Below, piece by piece: positions 43,176 to 52,647 of a stretch of 64,000 nt of DNA. Position 1 is the first letter of the stretch, and every line of letters begins with the position of its first letter. The position numbers and the translations under genes are program-made. The notes beneath the pieces are model-generated. The model searched no databases and was not told the DNA's origin. It saw only the letters and a program-made list of their open reading frames with translations. Source of the stretch: Qipengyuania_B sp965214525 (GTDB taxonomy: Bacteria > Pseudomonadota > Alphaproteobacteria > Sphingomonadales > Sphingomonadaceae); the NCBI GenBank assembly GCA_965214525.1, contig OZ243959.1, forward strand, positions 2,480,001 through 2,544,000, given 5' to 3'.

Positions 43176-44276
43176 TCAATTCGCGCTCACCACCAATGCG
43201 CGCAAGGCTTGCGCAATCCGGTCCATATCCGCGCGCCGCCCGATAGTGATGCGCAGTGCATCGAGCAGACCCTGTCCCGGCAAGTGGCGCACGCTGTACC
43301 CCGCCTCTGCGATAGCTGCGAATGCCCACTCGGCAGATATCGCTCCTTCGAACAGAACCAGCAGAAAGTTCGCCTCACTGGGCACGATGCGGACGCCATG
43401 ATTGCCCAGTGCCGTCATCGCTTTACCAAAACGCGCGCGTTCAGTGCGATTGTGCTGGGCGGAACGCTCGACGAAGGATTGATCCGCCAGCGCCGCCAGG
43501 GCGGCCCGCTGCCCGGCTGAAGTGACGTTAAATGGCCCGCGGATGCGGTTCAACGCATCGATCAGATGCGGCGCGCCCGTTGCCCAGCCGATCCGTTCTC
43601 CGGCCAGGCCGTAAATCTTGGAGAAAGTCCGCGTCACCAGTACGTTGCTGTGCCGATGCGCCAATTGCAATCCGCCATCATCGCACCGGGCAGCCACATA
43701 TTCGGCGTAGGCCTGGTCCAACACCAGCAGCACATTGGCGGGCAGGCCACGGTGTAGGCTAGCGATCTGATCCCGCGACAGATAGGTGCCCGTCGGGTTG
43801 TTGGGATTGGCCAGGAAAACAACCTTGGTCTTCGGCGTGACCGCGCCCAGCAGCGTATCGACATCGGTTGCGTAATCGCGCGCCGCCGCCGCCACCGGCT
43901 CCGCCCCGCAGCGGTGCGCGGCGATCTCGTACAGCGAGAAACTGTATTGGGTGAACAAAACCTCGTCGCCCGGTCCGGCAAAAGCCTGTGCGGCCAGGCC
44001 AAGCAGATCGCCCGACCCGGCCGCGCAGACGATGCGGGATGGTTCGATCCCATGCAGATCGCCAATGGCTTGCCGCAGTTCCAGCGCATCAGGATCGGGA
44101 TAGCGCGCCGGGTCCGCCGGGTGCGCCAAAGCCGCCAGCACCCCCTCGCCGCATCCCAGGGGGTTCTCGTTCGCTGAAAGCTTGATGAGCGGTTGCCCGC
44201 CCGCTCCGCTAGATCGACCCGGAACATACGGATGAATTTTCGAAATCCACGGTTTGATCTGCGGGCCCTGCGTCAT
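43176..44276 (-). CDS. hisC: Histidinol-phosphate aminotransferase
   Basis: This 366-residue PLP enzyme of fold type I performs the transamination step of histidine synthesis; in many alphaproteobacteria it also serves aromatic amino acids. It begins MTQGPQIKPWISKIHPYVPG, followed by KLSANENPLGCGE. The PLP Lys is in TRTFSKIYGLAGERIGWA, with YAEYV and the C-terminal RITIGRRADMDRI. An ATG at 44300 is also in frame, but 44276 fits the family start. It is divergent from metX across about 65 bases. Confidence 0.92.
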   Translation of the reverse strand: MTQGPQIKPWISKIHPYVPGRSSGAGGQPLIKLSANENPLGCGEGVLAALAHPADPARYPDPDALELRQAIGDLHGIEPSRIVCAAGSGDLLGLAAQAFAGPGDEVLFTQYSFSLYEIAAHRCGAEPVAAAARDYATDVDTLLGAVTPKTKVVFLANPNNPTGTYLSRDQIASLHRGLPANVLLVLDQAYAEYVAARCDDGGLQLAHRHSNVLVTRTFSKIYGLAGERIGWATGAPHLIDALNRIRGPFNVTSAGQRAALAALADQSFVERSAQHNRTERARFGKAMTALGNHGVRIVPSEANFLLVLFEGAISAEWAFAAIAEAGYSVRHLPGQGLLDALRITIGRRADMDRIAQALRALVVSAN

Positions 44277-44342
44277 CGTGCGCTGATAACCCAAAACCAT
44301 CCTTCGACAAGCGTTCGCCGAAAAGATAGGCCGGAACGACGC

Positions 44343-45434
44343 ATGCTGATTACCGCGACCAATAGTCTTTGCCTGACCGACCCGCTACCGCTCGATAGCG
44401 GCCAGACGTTGTCCGACGTGACGATCGCCTATGAAACCTATGGCGATCTGGCGGCGGACCGATCCAATGCGATCCTGATTTGCCACGCGCTCACCGGTGA
44501 CCAGTATGTCGCCAGCACCCATCCCGCGACCGGTAAAGCGGGGTGGTGGGCGCGGATGGTCGGGCCAGGGTTGCCCATCGATACCAACCGCTATCACGTC
44601 GTGTGTGCCAACGTGATCGGCAGTTGCATGGGCTCGACCGGACCGGCGAGCATGGCCGAGAACGGCCAGCCTTATGCGATGCGCTTCCCCGTTCTCACTA
44701 TTCGCGACATGGTCCGTGGACTGGTCGCGATGCTGGATGCGCTGGGGATCGCGCGGCTTCACGCAGTCGTCGGTGGATCGATGGGCGGCATGCAGGCCCT
44801 GAGCCTTGCCGCCAATTTCCCGGACCGGACGGCGCGGATGCTTGCCATCGCGACCACTGCCCGCCATTCGGCGCAGAACATCGCCTTCCACGAGGTCGGC
44901 CGGCGGGCGATCATGGCCGATCCCAATTGGCAGGAAGGAGACTACTACGATGGGGAAGCGCCATCGGCGGGACTGTCCGTTGCGCGGATGGCGGCGCATA
45001 TCACCTACCTTTCAGAGGACGGGCTGACGCGCAAATTTGGCCGCAGGCTACAAGACAGGCAATCCAAAAGCTTTGGATTTGATGCCGATTTTCAGGTGGA
45101 ATCCTACCTGCGCTATCAGGGCAGCGGTTTCACGCAGCGTTTCGATGCGAACAGCTATCTTTATATCACCCGGGCGATGGATTATTTTGACCTGGCCGAG
45201 GAACATGGCGGCCTGCTCGCCGACGCGTTCGCCCAATCGACGGCGCGCTTCTGTCTCGTCAGTTTCGACAGCGACTGGTTGTATCCGAGCGCCGAAAGCC
45301 GCCATGTCGTCCATGCTCTGAATGCCGCGGGGGCGCCGGTGAGCTTCGTGGAACTGGCTGCGCCATACGGCCACGACAGCTTCCTGCTGGATGTCCCGGC
45401 GCTGGACCGGGTAGTGGGCGGGTTCATCGGATGA
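44343..45434 (+). CDS. metX: Homoserine O-acetyltransferase or O-succinyltransferase, MetX family
   Basis: This 363-residue alpha/beta-hydrolase-fold protein activates homoserine for methionine synthesis. It has CHALTGDQY, VVCANVIGSCMGSTGP, the nucleophile Ser in VVGGSMGGMQAL, Asp in FDSDWLYP, and His in YGHDSFLLD. The frame is open from 44193, but that part overlaps hisC and lacks family residues, so 44343 is preferred. MetX specificity (acetyl or succinyl) cannot be settled by eye. It overlaps metW by four bases. Confidence 0.92.
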   Translation: MLITATNSLCLTDPLPLDSGQTLSDVTIAYETYGDLAADRSNAILICHALTGDQYVASTHPATGKAGWWARMVGPGLPIDTNRYHVVCANVIGSCMGSTGPASMAENGQPYAMRFPVLTIRDMVRGLVAMLDALGIARLHAVVGGSMGGMQALSLAANFPDRTARMLAIATTARHSAQNIAFHEVGRRAIMADPNWQEGDYYDGEAPSAGLSVARMAAHITYLSEDGLTRKFGRRLQDRQSKSFGFDADFQVESYLRYQGSGFTQRFDANSYLYITRAMDYFDLAEEHGGLLADAFAQSTARFCLVSFDSDWLYPSAESRHVVHALNAAGAPVSFVELAAPYGHDSFLLDVPALDRVVGGFIG

Positions 45435-46045
45435 CGGTCGCGCCCCCGGGACTTGGAGGGAGATTGCGCCCCGATCTTGCCGTGATCGCCAACGCCATCC
45501 GTCCGCGAAGCCGTGTGCTGGATATTGGTTGCGGCGATGGCGCGCTTTTGGCGGCGCTGCGCGATACCAAGGGCGTGGATGCGCGTGGGATGGAGATCGA
45601 TGCGGAATGCGTCGAACGCTGTGTCGCGCAAGGATTGTCGGTGGTGCAGGGCGATGCTGATCGCGATCTGGCGAACTATCCCGACAAGGCGTTCGATTAT
45701 GCCGTGCTGAGCCAGACATTGCAGACTGCGGAACGGCCCGATCTGATGCTGGATGCGTTACTGAGGGTGGGGAGGCAGGCGTTTGTCAGCTTCCCGAACT
45801 TTGCCCATTGGCGCACGCGGGCGGCGCTGATGTTTGGCGGACGCATGCCGGTGACACAGGCGTTACCAGTCAGCTGGTACGCGACCCAGAACATCCATCA
45901 CGTCACCGTGGACGATTTTCGCGAACTGGCGCGTAGCAAGTCGGCGCGGATCGAACGCGAATGGTTTTTCGCGCAGGATCGGCTGTCAGGTTCGATCGGG
46001 GCGAATTGGCGCAGCGAATTCGCAGTATTTCTGCTCAGCCGATAA
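45431..46045 (+). CDS. metW: MetW, methyltransferase-like methionine biosynthesis protein
   Basis: This 204-residue protein of the SAM-methyltransferase fold has the glycine loop RVLDIGCGDGALL, then EIDAECVERCVAQG and VLSQTLQT. The middle shows SFPNFAHWRTRAALMFGGRMPV and the C-terminal half WYATQNIHHVTVDDFREL, all diagnostic of MetW. It is coupled to metX, with which it forms the usual pair for homoserine acylation. The stop codon is part of the terminator stem at 46043. Confidence 0.93.
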   Translation: MTVAPPGLGGRLRPDLAVIANAIRPRSRVLDIGCGDGALLAALRDTKGVDARGMEIDAECVERCVAQGLSVVQGDADRDLANYPDKAFDYAVLSQTLQTAERPDLMLDALLRVGRQAFVSFPNFAHWRTRAALMFGGRMPVTQALPVSWYATQNIHHVTVDDFRELARSKSARIEREWFFAQDRLSGSIGANWRSEFAVFLLSR

Positions 46046-46074
46046 GGGGCGCTGCGCTGCGCACCACCCCCTTA
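46043..46074. terminator. Bidirectional hairpin between metW and the VOC gene
   Basis: TAAGGGG (46043-46049) and CCCCTTA (46068-46074) pair perfectly across an 18-base GC-rich loop, in the gap between two convergent genes. It could act in both directions, though the T-runs are minimal. Confidence 0.45.
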
Positions 46075-46079
46075 CCGGT

Positions 46080-46460
46080 TCAGCCGGGCCGGTGCATCGC
46101 ACACACCTTGTTGCCCGCGGGATCGCGCAGGTAAGCAAGATACAGCTTCATCCCGGCACCTTCACGGATGCCCGGCGGGTCTTCGATCTCTTTGCCGCCA
46201 TTGGCCTTGCCCGCCTCGTGCCAGGCATCGGCCTGCTCCTCGCTCGACGCGGCAAAGCCGATCGTGGAGCCGTTGCCACAGCTCGCCGGTCCGCCGTCGA
46301 TCGGCTTGCTCAGCAGAAAGATGCCGCCATCGTGCATATAGACGACGCGGCCTTTTGGATCGACGGAGCCTTCGCGTCCGCCCAACGCCTTGAAGCAAGC
46401 GTCGTAGAATTTCTTCGAAGCGTCGATGTCGTCGGCGCCGAGCATAACATGGCTGAACAT
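46080..46460 (-). CDS. VOC superfamily protein (glyoxalase/bleomycin-resistance fold)
   Basis: A 126-residue protein from the ATG at 46460, MFSHVMLGADDIDASKKFYDACFKALG. It has two beta-alpha-beta-beta-beta modules, with IFLLSKPIDGGPA in the middle and LYLAYLRDPAGNKVCAMHR at the end. The metal ligand pattern (His4, Glu/Asp later) is plausible but not diagnostic. The substrate is unknown; related proteins are annotated as lactoylglutathione lyase-like. Confidence 0.85.
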   Translation of the reverse strand: MFSHVMLGADDIDASKKFYDACFKALGGREGSVDPKGRVVYMHDGGIFLLSKPIDGGPASCGNGSTIGFAASSEEQADAWHEAGKANGGKEIEDPPGIREGAGMKLYLAYLRDPAGNKVCAMHRPG

Positions 46461-46571
46461 AAGCATCCTTTCGCATATTGTAGTTGCCGTCGCGGTAAGC
46501 GGTAACGGCGGGAGGGGCAAGGGTCAGCCCGGTCGCGTGCGGTTCAGCCATGACCCTATATGGGGATCGAC

Positions 46572-46919
46572 ATGATGAAGCTGACGACCATGTTCGCAAT
46601 GTTCGTTAGTGGTGCGCTAGCGCCCGCTTTGCCGCCGCTGACGTTGGAACAACGCACCGCCTTGCGCTGTTCCGCCGCGTTTTCCTGGGTCGCGCTGGCG
46701 CAACGGGACGGGAATGCCAAGCAATATCCGCCGCTGGAGGAACGGGGGCGAGAATATGCCGTGCGTGCAATGGCCAAGATCATGGATGATACCGGCGCCG
46801 ATCGCGCTGCCATTACAGCGCTGGCACAAAACGAAGCGCGCCTGCTGCTTGGCAAAGCAGGCGAGGTGGAACAGGCGATGCCACCCTGCCTGGCGTTGCT
46901 GGAGCGGGCGGGATTGTAA
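46572..46919 (+). CDS. Small exported protein of unknown function
   Basis: This protein of about 115 residues has a probable signal sequence (MMKLTTMFAMFVSGALAPA). The mature chain has two Cys (LRCSAAFSWVALAQ and MPPCLALL) that could form a disulfide, and is mostly helical. An ATG at 46560 adds four residues. I recognise no family, though similar short proteins seem common in Erythrobacter relatives. Divergent from the VOC gene. Confidence 0.6.
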   Translation: MMKLTTMFAMFVSGALAPALPPLTLEQRTALRCSAAFSWVALAQRDGNAKQYPPLEERGREYAVRAMAKIMDDTGADRAAITALAQNEARLLLGKAGEVEQAMPPCLALLERAGL

Positions 46920-46955
46920 AGCTGTAGACCGGATGCCTCCCTTCGGGCATGGTTA

Positions 46956-47636
46956 ATGCCAGCAATGTGGCAGCTTTATCAATTTCCACTGTGTCCGTTC
47001 AGCCGCAAAGTACGTCTGTTGCTGGGCGAGAAGCAGATTGCCTACGAATTGGTGCAGGAAATCCCCTGGGAGGGGCGAGACGAATTGTGGGCGCTGAACC
47101 CGGCGGGGCGGACGCCGGTGCTGCGTCTTCCTTCTCGCGATCTGACCCTGTGCGACAGCCGCGCAATCTGCGAATACCTGGAAGAAACGCAAGAGCGTGC
47201 CCCGCTGATCAACGGCACCGCCGCGCAACGTGCGGAGATCCGCCGCCTGGTCGCCCTGTTCGACGAAAACCTCTATGCCGACGTCACCATGCCATTGCTG
47301 CATGAGCGTACGAAGAAACGGCTGGTACTGCGGCAACCTCCCGATTCCAAGGCTCTGCGTGACGCCATGCGGATGGTGCATGGGCATCTCGACTATATCG
47401 ACTGGCTGGTCGATAACCGGGCATGGTTGGCCGGGCCGACCCTTAGCCTTGCCGATCTGGCGGCGGCAGCGCAGATTTCGGTTGCGGACTATCTGGGCGG
47501 GATCGACTGGAAGGGGCATGACCAGACGCGCGGCTGGTATTCGGTGGTGAAAAGCCGGCCCAGCTTCCGTCCGCTGCTCGCGGAAAAGATGACCGGCATC
47601 CACCCGCCGCCGCATTATGCGCAGGTCGATCTGTAG
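46956..47636 (+). CDS. Glutathione S-transferase family protein, possibly FzlA-like
   Basis: This 226-residue protein has an N-terminal thioredoxin-fold domain (LYQFPLCPFSRKVRLLLGEKQIAYELVQE, with NPAGRTPVL and the cis-Pro) and an all-helical C-terminal domain (SLADLAAAAQISVADYLGG). The residue pattern, especially PWEGRDELWALNPAGRTPVL, resembles FzlA, the FtsZ-binding GST-like protein of Caulobacter, but a general GST cannot be excluded. An ATG at 46965 is an alternative start. Confidence 0.75.
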   Translation: MPAMWQLYQFPLCPFSRKVRLLLGEKQIAYELVQEIPWEGRDELWALNPAGRTPVLRLPSRDLTLCDSRAICEYLEETQERAPLINGTAAQRAEIRRLVALFDENLYADVTMPLLHERTKKRLVLRQPPDSKALRDAMRMVHGHLDYIDWLVDNRAWLAGPTLSLADLAAAAQISVADYLGGIDWKGHDQTRGWYSVVKSRPSFRPLLAEKMTGIHPPPHYAQVDL

Positions 47637-47700
47637 CAAATAGGATGGCATGCACCATATCGGGCCTGAATACCGCAAGGCAGGCAACAGGAGACAAACA

Positions 47701-48108
47701 ATGACCGACAAGGTAATCCGCAGCGATGCCGAATGGCGCGAACAGCTAAGCCCGGAACAATATCACGTGCTGCGGGAAAAGGGCACCGAACGGGCCTTTA
47801 CCGGAACCTACGATGCCAACAAGCAAAGTGGCGACTACCACTGCGCAGCGTGCGGCCAGACCGTGTTCGACAGTAACCACAAATACGATAGCGGATCGGG
47901 TTGGCCCAGCTTTACCGCCCCGGCGCAGCCAAACGCGGTGGAAGAGGAAAGCGACCGCTCGCACGGCATGGTGCGCACCGAAGTGTTGTGCGCCCGATGC
48001 GATAGCCATCTGGGGCACGTATTCCCCGATGGGCCCGGCGATAATGGCCTGCGCTATTGCATCAACAGCGCCGCCTTGACCTTCGAGCCGGAAAATGGGG
48101 ACGCCTGA
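47701..48108 (+). CDS. msrB: Peptide-methionine (R)-S-oxide reductase
   Basis: This 135-residue protein reduces the R-epimer of methionine sulfoxide. Zinc is bound by two CxxC pairs, CAACGQ and CARCDSH. The catalytic Cys is in GLRYCINSAAL. SGSGWPSF and GTERAFTGTYD are typical. The ATG at 47701 follows AACAGGAGACAAACA, a good ribosome binding site. A partner msrA for the S-epimer is cut by the right end of the window. Confidence 0.95.
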   Translation: MTDKVIRSDAEWREQLSPEQYHVLREKGTERAFTGTYDANKQSGDYHCAACGQTVFDSNHKYDSGSGWPSFTAPAQPNAVEEESDRSHGMVRTEVLCARCDSHLGHVFPDGPGDNGLRYCINSAALTFEPENGDA

Positions 48109-48247
48109 GGGCCCGCGGTTCGCTTTTCCCCGCAATATGGCTTAGCGCGATGTTCAGCGCTAGTTAGGTTAGGCTGCTACACCGCCCGCAGGTTGGCCCT
48201 CCGGGCAGCCGGATGGCGCGAAAAAAAGGGGGTTCGGTCGAACGTTC

Positions 48248-50404
48248 ATGGCGAGACGGGTTCAGTCGCGCAGATCAGGTCGTTCGAGGCCGCGCACCAC
48301 GGTCCACCGTCGGGAGGAGCGGGGCGCCTTCGCGCGCTGGATGCGCCGGTTGTTCCTGTGGGGCATGACGCTGGCGGCCATCGCTGCCCTGTTCGTGGGG
48401 CTGGCCGTGGCCTTCGCGATGCGCGACCTGCCAAGCTATGGTACGCTACAGGCCAGCCGGCCCGGGCAAACCATCGTCGTGCGCGCCCGCGATGGCTCGG
48501 CCATCGTCGAACTCGGGCCCAGTCCCGGCGATTGGCTGGATGGTCGCGAAATCCCCGAAGTCATGCGCAACGCCATGGTGGCAGTCGAGGATAGGCGCTT
48601 CTATTCCCATTTCGGCGTCGATCCATTGGGGCTTGCGCGGGCCGTGTACATATGGGCGACCGGAGAGAAACGGTTGGGCGCGACCTCCACGATTACCCAA
48701 CAACTGGCGCGCAACCTGTTTCTCAATTCCAATCGCAGCTTCGACCGAAAGGCCCGCGAGGCGATCCTGGCGATGGCACTCGAAGCCAAGTTCTCGAAAG
48801 AGGAGATCCTCGACCTCTATCTCAACAAAGTCTATTTCGGCGGCGGCGCGTGGGGCGTGGACAGCGCCAGCCGGCGGTTCTTCAGCCATCCTGCCACCGA
48901 ACTGACGGTGGGGGAGGCGGCAATCATTGCCGGGCTGGTCAAGGCGCCCTCGCGCTATTCGCCCACGGCGGACGAAGGGCGAGCGGTGGACCGGGCGCGA
49001 GTGGTGTTGCGGCTGATGCGCGAGCAAGGTTTCATCTCTCCTGCGCAAGCTTCGGTAGACGTGTCCGCAATCAATCTGAAGACGAACAGCGGTTCGAACG
49101 CGGTGCGGTATTTTACCGATTGGGTGCTGCCGCAACTCGACCTCATCCTGCCCGAGACGTTTGCCCCGATCGACGTGTGGACGACGATCGATCCCGAGTT
49201 ACAGAACGCCGCGAGCGCAGCTTTGCGCGACAATGCGCCCGAGGGCGCCCAAGGCGCCTTGGTCAGCCTTGATCGCGACGGGGCGATCCTGGCGCTGGTC
49301 GGCGGTACGGACTACGTTTCCACCAATTACAACCGGGCGGTCAATGCCGTGCGTCAACCCGGCTCCGCCTGGAAGCTGTTTGTCTATCTAGCCGCGCTGG
49401 AAGCTGGCTATACGCCGGACGACGCGGTGGTCGATGCGCCGGTGAACATCGACGGCTGGAGTCCACGCAACTCGGGTGGAAGCTATGCCGGGCGGATCGA
49501 TCTGCGCACCGCGTTTGCGTATTCGAAGAATACCGTCGCGGCACAATTAGGGAACGAAGTCGGGTTCGGCACGGTAGCCAGCATGGCGCGCCGGTTCGGC
49601 ATCACGACCCCTATCTCGACCACCCCGGCAATGGTGCTGGGCAGTTCCGACACCCGCCTGATCGATATGACCCAGGCATTCGCATCGGTCGCGGCGAAGG
49701 GTCAATCGGTCCAGCCTTATGGCATCATCAAGGTGACGACCGCGGATGGGGAGGTATTGTACAGCCGCGAACGGCCGCGCGTATCCCAACTGGTGCCGAA
49801 CTACGTGGCTGCCGGCATTACCGACCTGCTGCAAACCACGGTCAATACCGGCACGGGCAAAGCCGCGCAGATCGGGCGGCCGGTGGCCGGCAAGACCGGG
49901 ACCACCAATTCGAACAAGGATGGCTGGTTCCTGGGCTTCTCCAGCGGCATCACCACCGGGGTGTGGATGGGACGGGACGATGCTCGCCCGGTTGGCGGCT
50001 TGCAGGGCGGTACTGCGCCAGCGCGCGCGTTCGCCCAATATATGCGCAAGGCGGTGGCGGACCGGCCTGTGGAGGAATTCGACACCGAGCTGCGCCTGCC
50101 CGAATGGCAGTTGGAAGAGGACGATGCCTATCTGTTCGGCGACCCGGACGACTATTATTTCATCGACGAGCAAGGCAACATGATCGAGCCCGGCATGCGG
50201 GAGCGCGATAGCGATCCCCCGTTCGGTGAACCCGCGCCATCGGCTGACCCGCGTGCCGGGCCGCCGCCGACCCCCGGTGCCGTGCGCCCGCCCGCAGGAC
50301 CGCGCCCCTTGCCAACCCGCCGGCGCGACGACGATATCCCGCAAGCTGTCGGTGACGACTTCCTCGAACGTGCGACTGGACGGGAGATGCCGGACGATCG
50401 CTAG
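48248..50404 (+). CDS. Class A penicillin-binding protein (PBP1A family)
   Basis: This 718-residue bifunctional peptidoglycan synthase has a basic cytoplasmic tail, a membrane anchor (LFLWGMTLAAIAALFVGLAVAF), a GT51 glycosyltransferase domain with catalytic Glu in VEDRRFYSHFGVD and GATSTITQQLARN, and a transpeptidase domain with SAWK (active Ser), SKN and KTGTT. The C-terminal 80 residues are Pro/Asp/Arg-rich and probably disordered. It acts in the periplasm. A start at 48248 fits a short cationic tail. Confidence 0.93.
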   Translation: MARRVQSRRSGRSRPRTTVHRREERGAFARWMRRLFLWGMTLAAIAALFVGLAVAFAMRDLPSYGTLQASRPGQTIVVRARDGSAIVELGPSPGDWLDGREIPEVMRNAMVAVEDRRFYSHFGVDPLGLARAVYIWATGEKRLGATSTITQQLARNLFLNSNRSFDRKAREAILAMALEAKFSKEEILDLYLNKVYFGGGAWGVDSASRRFFSHPATELTVGEAAIIAGLVKAPSRYSPTADEGRAVDRARVVLRLMREQGFISPAQASVDVSAINLKTNSGSNAVRYFTDWVLPQLDLILPETFAPIDVWTTIDPELQNAASAALRDNAPEGAQGALVSLDRDGAILALVGGTDYVSTNYNRAVNAVRQPGSAWKLFVYLAALEAGYTPDDAVVDAPVNIDGWSPRNSGGSYAGRIDLRTAFAYSKNTVAAQLGNEVGFGTVASMARRFGITTPISTTPAMVLGSSDTRLIDMTQAFASVAAKGQSVQPYGIIKVTTADGEVLYSRERPRVSQLVPNYVAAGITDLLQTTVNTGTGKAAQIGRPVAGKTGTTNSNKDGWFLGFSSGITTGVWMGRDDARPVGGLQGGTAPARAFAQYMRKAVADRPVEEFDTELRLPEWQLEEDDAYLFGDPDDYYFIDEQGNMIEPGMRERDSDPPFGEPAPSADPRAGPPPTPGAVRPPAGPRPLPTRRRDDDIPQAVGDDFLERATGREMPDDR

Positions 50405-51003
50405 CGGACCGGGCTATGGTGAGTTCACGTTGAACCGGTACCGGCTTTGTCACCCCGAGTGATCGCCTTTATCATAGGCTTTGGGAATCGATGCGCGGCT
50501 GGCCGGGGACGGCATCCGACGTTGACGATCCCTGATGCAGAACGGGTGTTTTCAGTTCCTCGAAACGCCTGATACCCTCGCTTCGGACATTACTGCCAAT
50601 CGCCTCGCGTGCCCCGGCAGGCCACCCGAAGCTTCACTCCGCGCCTATAGTCAATGATCGAGGCCGGGGGGTCGATCCTGTTCGAATACGAAGCGTTCTG
50701 CTGGCGTGGCGTTATCTGAGCCTGCTGCTTTAAGACAGGAACTCGCCGCGCGCCGGGGCCGGCTTGCTGTGCCGCGTTCTGATGTTTCATCGTCCTGGCG
50801 ACAAGTTCACCGTCGATGCGGGGCCAGTCGATCAGCACCGCTCTACCAAGCCATGCCGATAATGCCGCCGATCATCCCGGCGATCAGCGAACCTTCGCTA
50901 TGTCGCGAAGAGCGGACGGATAGCGCGGCCTAGGCACGATATATGCAAATCACTGGGTGAAGAACCCTACCTTGCCCCAAACGCAGTTCCGTTGCTCGAC
51001 CTG
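50405..51003. other. Intergenic region between the convergent PBP and protease genes
   Basis: About 600 bases with no supported gene. A minus-strand stretch at about 50840-50930 encodes GSLIAGMIGGIIGMAW before a stop and looks like a membrane-protein end, but has no acceptable start and is closed by a stop 25 codons upstream. No strong terminator was found. Confidence 0.45.
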
Positions 51004-52557
51004 CTATCGCAAACGCACCGGAATGGATGCGAGGGGCCCCCCACGGCGTTTCAGTCGCAGCAGGATCGCCTCTCGGCCCTGTTCCTTCGCCTGCGCGATG
51101 GCCGCTTCAAGGTCAGCAGGATCGTTCAACGCCCGATAATTCGCCGATATCAGCAGATCACCGCGTTGCAGTTTACGTCCTGCATCGGCGTTCGGATCAA
51201 CCTGCGCAACAACCAGTCCCGATGCTTCGCCATCCAGCCCCAGCTGGTTGCGTATCTGCGGGGTAAGTTCCAGCACCTGGATGCCCAGTTGCTCGATTAT
51301 CGCGTCGCTGCCTTCGGATTCGTCGCGATCCATCTCGTCAGAGTCGGGATCGAACATCTGGCTGCGCCGCAATTCCTCTTCGCTCGGCCGGCGGCCAACG
51401 GTTACGTTGGCTCGCCGACGCTCGCCTTCGCGGATGAGTTCGACAGGCACCGTTTCGCCCGGCGCGATATTGGCAACAAGGAACGACAAGGTCTGCTCGG
51501 ACGTCACCGGCTCCCCGTTCACCGATACCACCACGTCACCGGCACGAATGCCAGCGCGGTCGGCAGCTTCACCGGGAACAACGGACTGAACGAACTCGCC
51601 CCGATTCTTGGGCAGTCCAAGCGATTCCGCCAAATCCCCTTCGACCGCCTGAATGCTGACCCCAAGATATCCACGCTCGATCGCTTCGCCGCGGCGCAAT
51701 TGCTGCACGATGGGCGCCGCCGTCTCCGCCGGGATCGCGAAACCCACGCCCACGCTGCCGCCCGAAGGCGAGAAAATGGCGTTGTTGATGCCGATTACGT
51801 TGCCTTGCATGTCGAACAACGGACCCCCCGAATTGCCTCGGTTGATAGCCGCATCGGTTTGGATGTACCGATCATAGGCACCGCCTTGGCCGGTGTTGCG
51901 GTAGACCGACGATACAATCCCGCTGGTCACGGTTCCGCCAAGGCCAAAGGGATTGCCAATCGCGATCACCCAATCGCCCACCCTTGCCTGGCTAGAATCG
52001 CCAAACCGCACGAACGGGAAGGGTCGGCCACCCTTGATCTTGAGAACAGCAAGGTCCGACGCTGCATCGTTGCCGACCAATTCGGCGGGGTATTCCGTGC
52101 CATTGGGCATGGTGACGGTAATTTCCTCCACCGTGCCACGGCCTTGCGGGCTGATGACGTGATTGTTGGTTACGACGTAACCATCGGCAGAGATGATGAA
52201 CCCGGAGCCAAGGGATTGTGCCTCTCGCGTCTGTGGCTGGGCCTGCCCGCCACGACGCTGGTTGAACAGGTCGGCAAAGGGAGTTCCCGCAAACGGATTG
52301 CCGCTTTCCACCTCGACCCGCTGCCGGGTAGAAATATTGACGACCGCCGGCTGCAATTGTTCGGTCAGGTCCGCGAAACTGGCAGGGGCACCCGCGCGCG
52401 GCACGATGCGCGACATGGTGGCATCGTCGTTCTGCGCCGTCTGCGCACCGGCCGGATAGCCCGTGGCAAGAGATAGGGATGCTCCGCCTGCAAGCAGCAA
52501 TGCAGTCAATCCGTAAGCGTAGCGCACTGGCACGTATCCTCTTGTTGGTAATCGCAT
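51004..52557 (-). CDS. degP: Do-like periplasmic serine protease (DegP/HtrA)
   Basis: This 517-residue protein has an N-terminal signal peptide (AYGLTALLLAGGASLSLATG, ending PAGAQ). The trypsin-like domain has His in VVTNNHVISP, Asp in DAASDLAVLKI and Ser in NRGNSGGPLF. Two PDZ domains follow, the first with RGYLGVSIQAV and GIRAGDVVVSVNGEPV, the second near GLVVAQVDPNADAG. It is a quality-control protease and chaperone of the envelope. It lies 90 bases downstream of hflC, a common arrangement in proteobacteria. Confidence 0.93.
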   Translation of the reverse strand: MRLPTRGYVPVRYAYGLTALLLAGGASLSLATGYPAGAQTAQNDDATMSRIVPRAGAPASFADLTEQLQPAVVNISTRQRVEVESGNPFAGTPFADLFNQRRGGQAQPQTREAQSLGSGFIISADGYVVTNNHVISPQGRGTVEEITVTMPNGTEYPAELVGNDAASDLAVLKIKGGRPFPFVRFGDSSQARVGDWVIAIGNPFGLGGTVTSGIVSSVYRNTGQGGAYDRYIQTDAAINRGNSGGPLFDMQGNVIGINNAIFSPSGGSVGVGFAIPAETAAPIVQQLRRGEAIERGYLGVSIQAVEGDLAESLGLPKNRGEFVQSVVPGEAADRAGIRAGDVVVSVNGEPVTSEQTLSFLVANIAPGETVPVELIREGERRRANVTVGRRPSEEELRRSQMFDPDSDEMDRDESEGSDAIIEQLGIQVLELTPQIRNQLGLDGEASGLVVAQVDPNADAGRKLQRGDLLISANYRALNDPADLEAAIAQAKEQGREAILLRLKRRGGPLASIPVRLR

Positions 52558-52647
52558 TTCAGTGGAGTAATCTCAGCCACCTTCAACGCACGGGCGCTGA
52601 ACCGATTTTGAACGGCTCGGGAGATCCACGAGCCGGCACGAATATGC

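Noticed and set aside
50840..50930. Possible tiny membrane peptide ending GSLIAGMIGGIIGMAW
   Set aside because: No acceptable start codon and a stop only 25 codons upstream; could be a remnant but cannot be supported as a gene.
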